Of a DNA stretch of 64,000 nt, positions 1 to 8,005 are shown in pieces (positions within the stretch are counted from its first letter, which is position 1; each line of letters starts with the position of its first letter). Made by a program: the position numbers and the translations under genes. This DNA is from Actinomycetes bacterium (lineage in GTDB: Bacteria; Actinomycetota; Acidimicrobiia; Acidimicrobiales; Ilumatobacteraceae): NCBI GenBank assembly GCA_025356335.1, contig JANXUF010000004.1, positions 28,341-92,340 on the forward strand. The letters run 5' to 3'. The notes under the pieces were generated by a model, which saw only the letters and a list, made by a program, of their open reading frames with translations, did not search any database and was not told where the DNA came from.

Positions 1-708
1 GGTGCAGACGGCGACATGTTCGAAGCTGCCGTGTGGGTACTCACTCCGACGGCGTCGACGGACGACGCGACCTTCTCGACGGTCGCCGCGTTCGTCCACG
101 ATCTCGGAGCCGAAGTCGTCGCGCTGACGCCGCAGGCCCACGACGATGTCGTTGCGGTGATCTCCCATGTGCCGCATCTGACCGCCGTGACGCTGATGGG
201 TCTGGCGGCGAGGCGATCGAACGAACACAGCGCACTGCTGCGACTCGCAGCCGGCGGGTTCCGCGACATGACACGCATCGCCTCAGGGCACCCGGCGATG
301 TGGCTGGACATCTGTGCCGACAATCGTCTCGCCATCCTTCGGGCGCTCGACGGGCTGATCTCCGGGCTCGGCTCGATGCGCGACACCGTCGCCAACGACG
401 ACCGCGAGGGCCTACACCGACGGCTGATCGAGGCTCGCGACGCCCGAACGAATCTGCCGGCGCGAGTCAATCAGCCGCAACACTTCGCTGAGGTGCGTAT
501 CGCCATCCCTGACCGCCCAGGTGCCGCTGCCGAAGTCTTCACCCTCGCCGCTGAACTCGGCGTGAACATCTCCGACTTCGAGGTCGTGCACTCCGCTGAG
601 GGCAACCGCGGTGTCGCCGTCGTGCTCATCGATGCCGAGATGAGCGAACTGTTCCGCGGCGGCCTGATCGCCCGCGGGTTCCGCCCGGCGATCCAGCGTC
701 TGTCCTGA
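1..708 (+). CDS. tyrA: Prephenate dehydrogenase, C-terminal part (5' end outside window)
   Basis: The frame is open from base 1, so the gene starts before the window; 235 residues and the stop codon are visible. The enzyme oxidatively decarboxylates prephenate to 4-hydroxyphenylpyruvate with NAD(P)+ in tyrosine synthesis. The visible part begins inside the helical dimerisation domain (FEAAVWVLTPT and ISHVPHLTAVTLMG are typical of TyrA) and the N-terminal nucleotide-binding domain is missing. The last 75 or so residues (RIAIPDRPGAAAEVF onward) form an ACT domain, the usual place for tyrosine feedback inhibition. aroA follows after 8 bases, so the two are probably cotranscribed. Confidence 0.9.
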   Translation, partial: GADGDMFEAAVWVLTPTASTDDATFSTVAAFVHDLGAEVVALTPQAHDDVVAVISHVPHLTAVTLMGLAARRSNEHSALLRLAAGGFRDMTRIASGHPAMWLDICADNRLAILRALDGLISGLGSMRDTVANDDREGLHRRLIEARDARTNLPARVNQPQHFAEVRIAIPDRPGAAAEVFTLAAELGVNISDFEVVHSAEGNRGVAVVLIDAEMSELFRGGLIARGFRPAIQRLS

Positions 709-716
709 CACTGCAG

Positions 717-2060
717 ATGACCGATTCGCTGCGGATTCATCCGCTCGACAGGCGTCTTGATGCCGTCGTTTCCGACGTGCCGGGCTCGAAGAGCATCGCC
801 AACCGGGCGCTGATCTGCGCAGCGCTGGCGGCAGGAACATCGACGTTGACCCGCCTCGCTCCCGGCGACGACACCGTCGCGATGCTCGAGTGCCTCGAAC
901 GTCTCGGCGTCGGCATCGGTCACGATCAGCAGACTTCACAGGTCACCGTCGCCGGTCTGGACGGCGTGATCGGCGCAGGACCCGTGACGCTGTATTCGAA
1001 GCTCGCCGGAACGACATCGCGCTTCGTCACTGCCCTCGCCGCACTCGGCGGAGGACCGTACCTCATCGACGGCGACCCGCCCCTTCGCGCCCGTCCGATG
1101 TCTCCGCTCCACGACGCCCTCCGCTCGCTCGGTGCCACCGTCACACCGTCGGGGCACTGGGGATTCCTGCCGGTCACCGTCAGCGGACCGGCAACGAACG
1201 AAAATGCGAACGGAGGTGGGTCTGCCCAGGCCAACCAGGCGGTGGGTGCTGGAACACGAGGCGGTTCGGTGTCGATGCCCGGCGACATCTCCAGCCAATA
1301 CATCACTGCGTTGATGCTCATCGCTCCGTACCTCTCTGACGGCCTGACGATCGAACTGACGACCGACCTCGTGTCGCGCCCGTACGTTGCCTTGACCGCT
1401 GAGGTGATGGCATCGTTCGGCGTGTCGTCGGTCGACATCGCCGAGCGGCGGATCGTCGTGCGACCTGGTCGCTATGTGGCGTGCGACTACGCCATCGAGG
1501 TCGACGCTTCGTCGGCGAGCTACGCGCTTGCAGCTGCGGCGATCGTCGGCGGAAGGGTGCTGGTGAACGGCCTCGGTGATCGGTCGCTTCAGGGTGATGC
1601 GCAGTTCGCCGGCGTGCTCGCTGCCATGGGTGCGACGATCTCGACGACGGAATCGACGACGACGATCGACGTGTCCGGCCCACTGCAGGGCATCGATATC
1701 GATATGGCCGACATCTCGGACACGGCGCCGTCGCTCGCCGTCGTCGCCGCGTTTGCCAACGGGCCGACCACGATCCGCGGCATCGAGTTCATCCGCCGTA
1801 AGGAAACGGACCGCATCACTGCGCTCGTCAACGAACTGCGAAAATGCGGTGCCGATATCGACGAGCATGTCGATGGCCTGACCATTCGACCGACAGGCCT
1901 GCACGGCGCGTCGATCGAGACGTACCACGACCACCGCATCGCCATGGCGATGGCGCTCATCGGCCTTCGGGTCGACGGGTTGACGATCGACGACCCGGAC
2001 GTCGTTACCAAGAGTTGGCCTGACTACTGGAGTTTTCTCACCCGGCTGGCACAGAAATAG
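717..2060 (+). CDS. aroA: 3-phosphoshikimate 1-carboxyvinyltransferase (EPSP synthase)
   Basis: This cytosolic enzyme transfers the enolpyruvyl group of PEP to shikimate-3-phosphate in the shikimate pathway. It has 447 residues, slightly longer than the usual 420-440. Family motifs are clear: PGSKSIANRALI near residue 22 (phosphate binding), RRKETDRITAL near 360 (catalytic Glu and Arg) and DHRIAMAMAL near 405. The chosen ATG lies 8 bases after the tyrA stop. An unusual Gly/Ala/Asn-rich stretch of about 20 residues (roughly 163-184) sits between the VTVSG and GDISSQY segments, where most homologues have a short loop. The usual actinobacterial neighbour cmk does not follow. Confidence 0.95.
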   Translation: MTDSLRIHPLDRRLDAVVSDVPGSKSIANRALICAALAAGTSTLTRLAPGDDTVAMLECLERLGVGIGHDQQTSQVTVAGLDGVIGAGPVTLYSKLAGTTSRFVTALAALGGGPYLIDGDPPLRARPMSPLHDALRSLGATVTPSGHWGFLPVTVSGPATNENANGGGSAQANQAVGAGTRGGSVSMPGDISSQYITALMLIAPYLSDGLTIELTTDLVSRPYVALTAEVMASFGVSSVDIAERRIVVRPGRYVACDYAIEVDASSASYALAAAAIVGGRVLVNGLGDRSLQGDAQFAGVLAAMGATISTTESTTTIDVSGPLQGIDIDMADISDTAPSLAVVAAFANGPTTIRGIEFIRRKETDRITALVNELRKCGADIDEHVDGLTIRPTGLHGASIETYHDHRIAMAMALIGLRVDGLTIDDPDVVTKSWPDYWSFLTRLAQK

Positions 2061-2091
2061 GCCACGAAGCGAAGTAGCGTTCGGCGGTCGT

Positions 2092-2727
2092 ATGGGTGCC
2101 CGAAAAGTTTCGTCTGCTGTCGTTGCCGCCTTCGATATCGACGGAACACTCACCACCCGGGACTGTGTCGTTCCATTTCTTCGATCGTTCGTCGGTACCC
2201 GGGCGCTGATGAAGGGGTTCGTCGGCCGTCCACTGCAGTCGTTCGGCGGGCTCCTCCGCCGAGACCGCCACGCTCTGAAGACGATTGCGCTGTCGCCGTT
2301 GGCCGGCCGAGACGCCGACGAGCTCGACGCCGCCGGCGAACGCTTCGCCCGTGAGATCATCCCCGGCTGGCTGCGAGCCGACACCGTCGCCAGGCTCAAA
2401 CAGCATCTCCTCGCTGATCACCGTGTCGTGCTGGTCTCGGCATCTCTTTCGCCCTACGTCCACCCTCTCGCCCGCCAGCTCGGTGCCGAAGCTGCGCTCT
2501 GCTGTGAACTCGAGTCGATCGATGGTCGCTTGACAGGTCGCCTCGAGGGCCCCAACTGCCGTGGTCCCGAGAAGCTCCGCCGTCTGCGCGAGTGGCTCGG
2601 CGACTCCTTCGACGCAACCGAATTGTGGGCGTACGGCGATTCTTCCGGCGACGATGAAATGCTGCGTGCGGCGGAGCATCCGACGAAGATCACACGGACG
2701 TCGCGAATCGAGGAACGCATCGCATGA
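2092..2727 (+). CDS. HAD-IB family phosphatase (SerB-like)
   Basis: A 211-residue haloacid-dehalogenase phosphatase. The nucleophile motif is FDIDGTLTTRD near residue 15, motif II is LVSASLSPY near 120, and the metal-binding motif is YGDSSGDDEML near 182. Its stop overlaps the next ATG by 4 bases, so it is translationally coupled to the decaprenyl-phosphate phosphoribosyltransferase gene. HAD domains are known fused or linked to UbiA proteins. From this context I infer that it may remove the 5-phosphate from decaprenylphosphoryl-5-phosphoribose before DprE1 acts; a phosphoserine phosphatase-like role is the alternative. A TAGCGT box at 2075-2080 may be its -10 element. The ATG at 2092 leaves 31 bases after aroA. 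Confidence 0.85.
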   Translation: MGARKVSSAVVAAFDIDGTLTTRDCVVPFLRSFVGTRALMKGFVGRPLQSFGGLLRRDRHALKTIALSPLAGRDADELDAAGERFAREIIPGWLRADTVARLKQHLLADHRVVLVSASLSPYVHPLARQLGAEAALCCELESIDGRLTGRLEGPNCRGPEKLRRLREWLGDSFDATELWAYGDSSGDDEMLRAAEHPTKITRTSRIEERIA

Positions 2728-3596
2728 TGCGATCGCTGCTCAAAGAAGCGCGCCCCAAGCAGTGGTTCAAGAACGTGTTGGTGTTCGCCGCACCCGGCGC
2801 GGCCGGCGTGCTCGACGACGGCCACTACATACGCATCGCCCTGCTGACCTTCGTGGCCTTCTGCCTGGTATCGAGCGGCACCTACTACTGGAATGACATC
2901 CTCGACGTCGACAGCGACCGCCAGCATCCGAAGAAACGATGCAGGCCGATCGCTTCCGGAGCCGTCCCGATTGGCATCGCGCGAGTCGTCGGAACCGTGT
3001 TGATTTTCGGAGGAATCGCCATCGGGCTGACGACAGGACACCCGAAGACCAGCCTCATCCTCGTGCTCTACGTCGTGTTGACACTGTCGTACAGCATCAA
3101 ACTGAAGCACGTCGCCGTCGTCGATCTCGTCGCTGTTGCCGGCGGTTTCGTGCTGCGGGCAATCGGTGGAGCGATCGCCGCCGGCAAGCCGATGTCGACG
3201 TGGTTCGTGCTGGTCACGACCTTCGGCTCGTTGTTCATCGTCACCGGGAAGCGATACGCCGAGTTGATCGAGATGGGGGAGGAAGCGGGAACGACACGGG
3301 CCACATTGGAGACGTATTCGATCGCCTACCTGCGGATGCTGCTCGGCATCAGTGCCGGCGCGACGCTACTCGCCTACTGCCAATGGGCGTTCGACACCGC
3401 CGAACTCGCCGGCAGCACCTTCCCGTATTACGAACTGTCGATCGTGCCGGTACTGACGGCGCTGCTGCGCTATCTGCTGATCCTCGAACAGGGCCGCGGC
3501 GGCGCTCCGGAGGAAGTATTCATCGGCGACCGCCCGCTGCAGTTCTTCGGCGTGATCTGGTTCGTACTCTTCGGTCTCGGAGTCTACGTGCGGTAG
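2724..3596 (+). CDS. ubiA: Decaprenyl-phosphate phosphoribosyltransferase (UbiA superfamily)
   Basis: An integral membrane prenyltransferase of 290 residues with about eight or nine hydrophobic segments. The N-terminal RPKQWFKNVLVF and the NDILDVDSDRQHPKK motif (aspartate-rich, near residue 57) match the mycobacterial enzyme that joins PRPP to decaprenyl phosphate, the first committed step to decaprenylphosphoryl-arabinose. It overlaps the HAD phosphatase gene by ATGA and lies just upstream of the dprE1-dprE2 operon, which supports this substrate over the quinone or heme prenylations of other UbiA proteins. A second aspartate-rich region is less clear by eye. Confidence 0.88.
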   Translation: MMRSLLKEARPKQWFKNVLVFAAPGAAGVLDDGHYIRIALLTFVAFCLVSSGTYYWNDILDVDSDRQHPKKRCRPIASGAVPIGIARVVGTVLIFGGIAIGLTTGHPKTSLILVLYVVLTLSYSIKLKHVAVVDLVAVAGGFVLRAIGGAIAAGKPMSTWFVLVTTFGSLFIVTGKRYAELIEMGEEAGTTRATLETYSIAYLRMLLGISAGATLLAYCQWAFDTAELAGSTFPYYELSIVPVLTALLRYLLILEQGRGGAPEEVFIGDRPLQFFGVIWFVLFGLGVYVR

Positions 3597-3660
3597 GCGC
3601 ATTGGCGATAGCGGTGGTGTGGCGTGATGATGATGACCCGCCCTGCTCGCCGAAACTCAT

Positions 3661-3666
3661 TAGGAT
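3661..3666 (+). promoter_or_regulatory. Probable -10 box of the methyltransferase-dprE1-dprE2 operon
   Basis: TAGGAT fits TAnnnT and lies 27 bases before the ATG at 3694, with an AGGA ribosome-binding sequence 5 bases before that ATG. This is one of the few starts here with a conventional leader. No clear -35 box is seen. Confidence 0.4.
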
Positions 3667-3693
3667 CGACCAGGCCCGCGAAGCAGGAATCAG

Positions 3694-4467
3694 ATGGCGA
3701 ACGAATCGAACACAACGGCACCGACACTGTCACTGGCGTCGATCCTCACGCTCGTCGACGACGTCAACGGGTGGATGTCACCTGACCAGGCAGCAGTGCT
3801 GCACCGGGCGGCGATCGACTGCCCGTCCAGTGGAACGATCGTCGAGATCGGCAGCTTTCAGGGACGATCGACGATCGTCCTGGCACTCTCGGCCGCCGAC
3901 GACACGCACATCGTCGCCATCGATCCGCATGCCGGCAACGACAGGGGGCCGCAGGAACTCGACGGATTTGCCGACCAGGCCGCTGACGACCATGCGGTGT
4001 TCCTGGCGAACCTGTCCAAGGCCGGCGTGAGCGACAGAATTCGCTACGTCAGGGCATTCTCCGATGAGGCGCTCTGCGAGGTGACGACGCCGATCGACCT
4101 GCTGTACATCGATGGAGCGCACCGTTACGGACCGGCGCAGCGCGACATCCGTCAGTGGGGGGACCGTGTCGTCGACGGCGGCACGCTGCTGATCCACGAC
4201 TCGTTCTCCTCCGTCGGGGTGACAGCGGCGATTGCCCGTCATCTGACGCTCGGCCGGCGGTTCCGCTACGTCGGACGCGCCCGTTCGCTCGCCATCTTCC
4301 GCGCCGACCTGGCAACATCACCATCGGCGCGTCTCAAGAACGCCGTGCACGTCGTGGCCCAGGTGCCGTGGTTCGTGCGCAACCTCGGGCTCAAGGTGCT
4401 GTTGACGTGCGGCCTTGTCACAGTACTTTCCAGGCGCGGCAGGGCCGTCCCCGAATGGCCGTACTGA
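3694..4467 (+). CDS. Class I SAM-dependent methyltransferase (Methyltransf_24 type)
   Basis: A 257-residue predicted methyltransferase. The SAM-binding motif I is VEIGSFQGRSTI near residue 45, followed by IVAIDPHAG, and LLYIDGAHRYG near 131 is typical of the Methyltransf_24 group acting on sugars and polyketides. The C-terminal 35 residues are hydrophobic (WFVRNLGLKVLLT), suggesting membrane contact. Its stop shares one base with the dprE1 ATG (TGATG), so it is the first gene of the dprE operon. It may methylate a cell-wall sugar or lipid-linked intermediate; the substrate cannot be read from sequence. Start chosen for the AGGA sequence 5 bases upstream. Confidence 0.82.
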   Translation: MANESNTTAPTLSLASILTLVDDVNGWMSPDQAAVLHRAAIDCPSSGTIVEIGSFQGRSTIVLALSAADDTHIVAIDPHAGNDRGPQELDGFADQAADDHAVFLANLSKAGVSDRIRYVRAFSDEALCEVTTPIDLLYIDGAHRYGPAQRDIRQWGDRVVDGGTLLIHDSFSSVGVTAAIARHLTLGRRFRYVGRARSLAIFRADLATSPSARLKNAVHVVAQVPWFVRNLGLKVLLTCGLVTVLSRRGRAVPEWPY

Positions 4468-5840
4468 TGCGCCGGGCAATGTCCGGTTGGGGACGAACGA
4501 ATCCGTCATCGTGCGAGGTCATCGACGTCGATCGCGCCGATATCGCTGCCGTGGTCGCGCAGGCTTCCAGCCGCGGCGCGCTTGCACGAGGACTCGGTCG
4601 TTCATACGGTGATTCCGCCCAGAACGGCGGTGGGTTGCTCGTGCGTCTGGGCGGCACGGCGGCAGACATCTTCCTCGACCCCGACACAGGCGTCGTCCGG
4701 GTCGGCGGCGGTGTCAGCCTCGACGATTTGCTGCGCGTCGTCGTGCCGCGTGGCTGGTTCATCCCCGTCAGCCCTGGCACGCGTTCGGTGACGATCGGCG
4801 GCGCTGTTGCCAGCGATATCCATGGAAAGAACCATCACGTCGATGGATCGTTCGGCAACCATGTCGTGTCCTTGACGCTGTTGCTCGCCGACGGATCGAC
4901 GATGGTGGTCGGACCGCAGCAGCATGCCGAAATCTTCTGGGCGACGGTCGGAGGAATGGGCTTGACCGGCATCATCCTCGAAGCGAACGTCAGGCTGCTC
5001 GCCATCGAGACGAGCAGGTGTGCCGTCGAAACAACGCGTCACGACAACCTCGACAGCCTGCTGACCGAAATGTCGGATGGTGACGAGCATTACCGGTACT
5101 CGGTCTCGTGGATCGATCTGATCGCCAAGGGGCGCCACCTCGGACGCAGCGTGTTGAGCCGCGGCGATCACGCCAAACTGAGCGACCTCGACGCCAGAGC
5201 TGCCGGCGATCCGCTGCGCTACGGACCTCGTCAGCGCATCAGCGTTCCGCCCCTCGTTCCGACGCCCGGCGTGTTGAACCACGCGAGCGTCGCACTCTTT
5301 AACGAGGGCTGGTTCCGGCATTATCCAGCGCGCCGCGCGAGTGTCGAGGGCATCGGCGCTTTTTTCCATCCGCTCGATGGCGTCGGGGCGTGGAACCGCC
5401 TCTACGGACGTCTCGGTTTCGTGCAGTACCAGTTCGTCGTTCCGTTCGGCGAGGAGACAGCGCTACGTGACGTGATCGAACGACTGTCGGCGAGCGGTGC
5501 TGCGAGTTTCCTTGCTGTACTCAAGCGTTTCGGCGTGGGCAATCCCGCACCGTTGAGTTTTCCGTCGCCGGGGTGGACGCTTGCGCTCGACATTCCTGCT
5601 CGTTCCAAAGGCCTCGCGTCGCTGCTGCACGACCTCGACCGCGTGGTGCTCGATGCCGGTGGACGTCACTATCTCGCCAAGGATTCGCACACCACACCCG
5701 CCGCCTTCCGCCGCGGCTATCCGCGGCTCGCCGAATGGCAGACCATCCGTGATCGGCTCGACCCCGGCCGCCTGTGGTGTAGCGATCAGGCGCGCCGACT
5801 CGAACTGGTCGATCAGGCCATTATCAGGAGCTCGTCATGA
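4467..5840 (+). CDS. dprE1: Decaprenylphosphoryl-beta-D-ribose 2'-oxidase (DprE1-like)
   Basis: An FAD-dependent oxidoreductase of 457 residues (the mycobacterial enzyme has about 461). With DprE2 it epimerises decaprenylphosphoryl-ribose to decaprenylphosphoryl-arabinose by oxidising the 2'-OH. The start of the protein reads SGWGRTNPS, followed by the FAD-binding ARGLGRSYGDSAQN, then SDIHGKNHH (flavin-site His) and AKDSHTT (active-site Lys). At the place of the cysteine attacked by benzothiazinones (GWNICVDFP in M. tuberculosis, from memory) this protein has GWTLALDIP, Ala at about residue 373. The ATG at 4467 gives a one-base overlap with the gene before; ATG 4455 is an alternative. The stop overlaps dprE2 by ATGA. 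Confidence 0.92.
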   Translation: MRRAMSGWGRTNPSSCEVIDVDRADIAAVVAQASSRGALARGLGRSYGDSAQNGGGLLVRLGGTAADIFLDPDTGVVRVGGGVSLDDLLRVVVPRGWFIPVSPGTRSVTIGGAVASDIHGKNHHVDGSFGNHVVSLTLLLADGSTMVVGPQQHAEIFWATVGGMGLTGIILEANVRLLAIETSRCAVETTRHDNLDSLLTEMSDGDEHYRYSVSWIDLIAKGRHLGRSVLSRGDHAKLSDLDARAAGDPLRYGPRQRISVPPLVPTPGVLNHASVALFNEGWFRHYPARRASVEGIGAFFHPLDGVGAWNRLYGRLGFVQYQFVVPFGEETALRDVIERLSASGAASFLAVLKRFGVGNPAPLSFPSPGWTLALDIPARSKGLASLLHDLDRVVLDAGGRHYLAKDSHTTPAAFRRGYPRLAEWQTIRDRLDPGRLWCSDQARRLELVDQAIIRSSS

Positions 5841-6598
5841 ACAATGCATTCGGTGAAGCCCAGCACATCGTGCTGCTCGGCGGCAACAGCGAGATCGGTC
5901 TGGCGGTCGTCCGGGCACTGATCTCACCGGCGACGCAGACCGTGACGCTCGGTTGTCGCTCACTGGACAAAGGGGCGATCGTGGCTGCCACGGTGGCGTC
6001 AGACACAGTGACGGTCGACGTCGTGCACTTCGACGCCGCCGACTCAGCCGGTCATCAGCCGTTCATCGACGCCGAGGTCGCGAAGCACGGAGACCTGGAC
6101 GCCGTTGTCATGGCGTTCGGTGTGCTCGGTGAACAGTCGGACTTCGACAGCGATCCGGTCGTCGCCGCCGACGCCGTGACAACGAACTACGTCGGTGCCG
6201 TTAGTAGCGGACTGGCAGTCGCCAAGCAGTTCCGTCGACAGGGTCATGGTGTACTCGTCGTGCTCTCGAGCGTCGCCGGCGAACGTGTCCGCTCGGCGAA
6301 CTTCGTCTACGGATCGTCCAAGGCCGGACTCGACGCCTTCGCCCAGGGCCTCGGCGACACCCTCGCTCCGCTCGGCGCCCAGGTGCTGGTGGTCCGCCCC
6401 GGTTTCGTGCACTCGGCGATGACGAAGGGGATGAAGCCGGCACCGTTCTCGACGACTCCGGATGTCGTCGCCGCCCGGACCGTCAAGGCGCTGCGCGCCG
6501 GCAAGCACACCGTGTGGGTGCCGGGCACCTTGCGATTCGTCTTCGGGATCTTCCGCCACCTGCCGCGCGCCGTCTGGCGGCGGCTGCCGCTCGGCTGA
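5837..6598 (+). CDS. dprE2: Decaprenylphosphoryl-2-keto-erythro-pentose reductase (DprE2-like SDR)
   Basis: A short-chain dehydrogenase of 253 residues, the usual length of DprE2. It reduces the keto intermediate made by DprE1 to decaprenylphosphoryl-arabinose with NADH or NADPH. The N-terminal IVLLGGNSEIGLAV is the glycine-rich nucleotide site in the variant form seen in DprE2, and the catalytic Ser and Tyr/Lys lie in VLSSVAGERV and VYGSSKAGLDAF. C-terminal VWVPGTLRFVFGIFRHLP is typical of the family. The ATGA overlap with dprE1 and the pairing of the two genes make the assignment firm. Confidence 0.92.
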   Translation: MNNAFGEAQHIVLLGGNSEIGLAVVRALISPATQTVTLGCRSLDKGAIVAATVASDTVTVDVVHFDAADSAGHQPFIDAEVAKHGDLDAVVMAFGVLGEQSDFDSDPVVAADAVTTNYVGAVSSGLAVAKQFRRQGHGVLVVLSSVAGERVRSANFVYGSSKAGLDAFAQGLGDTLAPLGAQVLVVRPGFVHSAMTKGMKPAPFSTTPDVVAARTVKALRAGKHTVWVPGTLRFVFGIFRHLPRAVWRRLPLG

Positions 6599-6602
6599 AG
6601 GC

Positions 6603-7859
6603 GTGACAGTTTCTGGCAGTGGCAGGAGCCTGGACAGTAGCCGGAACCGGAAAATACCTGGGAACCCTGAGCGTTCGGTGCTGGCACCCGACATCGACAC
6701 GGTGGCTTCCGGGGTGGAGGCGATGATCGATCACGGGGTCCGGCGTGTGCACGTTCTTGCGTGGCGCGACCTCGACGATGCCGACGCCGGCGGTTCCGAA
6801 GAACACGCAGACCAGTTCATGCGTCGATGGGCAGATGCCGGGATGGATGTCACTCACCGCACGTCGGTCGCCGTCGGCCTTCCGCCGATCGACCACCGCA
6901 ACGGCTACAGGGTGATTCGGCGCGGTGGCCGGATGAGCGTGTTCCCCCGAACAGCATGCTCCGAAGTGCTGCACCGTATGGGCCCGTACGACGCGCTCGT
7001 GGAGATCTGGAACGGCGTGCCGTGGATGTCGCCGCTCTGGTGCCGTCGCCCGCGCATGACGTTCCTGCATCATGTCCACGGGCCGATGTGGGGGCAGATA
7101 CTTCCAGGTCCTCTGGCATCCATCGGCCGTGTGATGGAGTCGCGGCTGGCGCCGCCGTTCTATCGTCGGACACTGACGATGACGCCGTCAGAGGCGACGC
7201 GTGAAGAACTGTTGGCGCTGCGTTTCCCTGCGGACAGGACCGTGAGCGTTCCCAATGGCGTCGATCCGTTCTTCCAACCGGACCCGCTGCTCCGGTCACC
7301 GACTCCGTTGCTCGTCTGTGTCGGCAGGCAGGCGCCGGTGAAACGTTTCGACCGGATGATCGAGGCCGCAGTCGTCGCCAAATCATCGGTGCCAGATCTC
7401 CGAATGGTCATCGTCGGCGAGGGTCCGCTGCAACCGGCCCTGCGGACGCTCGTCACCGATCGTGGCGCCGATGGATGGATCACCTTCCACGGCCGTGGAA
7501 GCCGTGAGGAGTTGCTCGACTTCTATCGAAGCGCGTGGGTCGTCGGCAGCGCTTCACTCGCAGAGGGCTGGGGACTGACGCTCACCGAAGCGGCAGGCTG
7601 CGCCACCCCGGCGGTCGCCACTGATATCAACGGCCACCGCTGCAGCGTCGTCGATGGCGTCACCGGTTTGCTCGCACCCGTTGACGAACTCGGCACCGCC
7701 CTGGCTCGCGTGTTGACAGACACGGAACTCCGCCGACGTCTCGGCAACGCCGCTCTGGCGCGTGCCAGGACATTGACGTGGGAAGCGTCGGCTCTCGGCG
7801 TCACACGGGGCCTGCTCCACGAGATCCGCCGACACACCGCCCGCCTCACCCGTCGATAG
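6603..7859 (+). CDS. Glycosyltransferase family 4 (GT-B fold)
   Basis: A 418-residue retaining glycosyltransferase. The N-terminal half has VLAWRDLDDADAGGSEEHA, where GGSE is the usual acceptor-domain loop; the C-terminal half has LLVCVGRQAPVKRFDRMIEA and the EX7E motif in SLAEGWGLTLTEAAG near residue 325. The start is uncertain: GTG 6603, 4 bases after dprE2, is preferred because the longer frame only reads dprE2 out of frame; GTG 6678 and ATG 6723 are also possible. It is the last gene of the dprE operon and probably adds a sugar to an envelope glycan. It has no signal peptide, so it should act at the inner face of the membrane on a nucleotide-sugar donor. Confidence 0.85.
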   Translation: MTVSGSGRSLDSSRNRKIPGNPERSVLAPDIDTVASGVEAMIDHGVRRVHVLAWRDLDDADAGGSEEHADQFMRRWADAGMDVTHRTSVAVGLPPIDHRNGYRVIRRGGRMSVFPRTACSEVLHRMGPYDALVEIWNGVPWMSPLWCRRPRMTFLHHVHGPMWGQILPGPLASIGRVMESRLAPPFYRRTLTMTPSEATREELLALRFPADRTVSVPNGVDPFFQPDPLLRSPTPLLVCVGRQAPVKRFDRMIEAAVVAKSSVPDLRMVIVGEGPLQPALRTLVTDRGADGWITFHGRGSREELLDFYRSAWVVGSASLAEGWGLTLTEAAGCATPAVATDINGHRCSVVDGVTGLLAPVDELGTALARVLTDTELRRRLGNAALARARTLTWEASALGVTRGLLHEIRRHTARLTRR

Positions 7860-8005
7860 ACGTGGTGGATCGGACGGTTCAGCGAACGGAGTCATCCGCC
7901 CGAGCGGCACAGAGCCGAAAGGACGAACTGCAGGTAGGTCGCCAAGGAGCCCGAACATGCGCAAGACCTGATCGCCAATGAGGATCGAATGACTGCCTTC
8001 GAGGC

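Noticed and set aside
936..2399. 487-codon open frame opposite aroA
   Set aside because: It has no family motifs and is Arg/Asp-rich as expected from the antisense of a high-GC gene; aroA is certain.
4155..4466. N-terminal extension of DprE1 by about 100 residues
   Set aside because: It only reads the methyltransferase gene out of frame; the family N terminus matches the ATG at 4467.
7860..8005. Terminator between the GT4 and SDR genes
   Set aside because: No convincing stem-loop or T-run could be found in the 146 bases.
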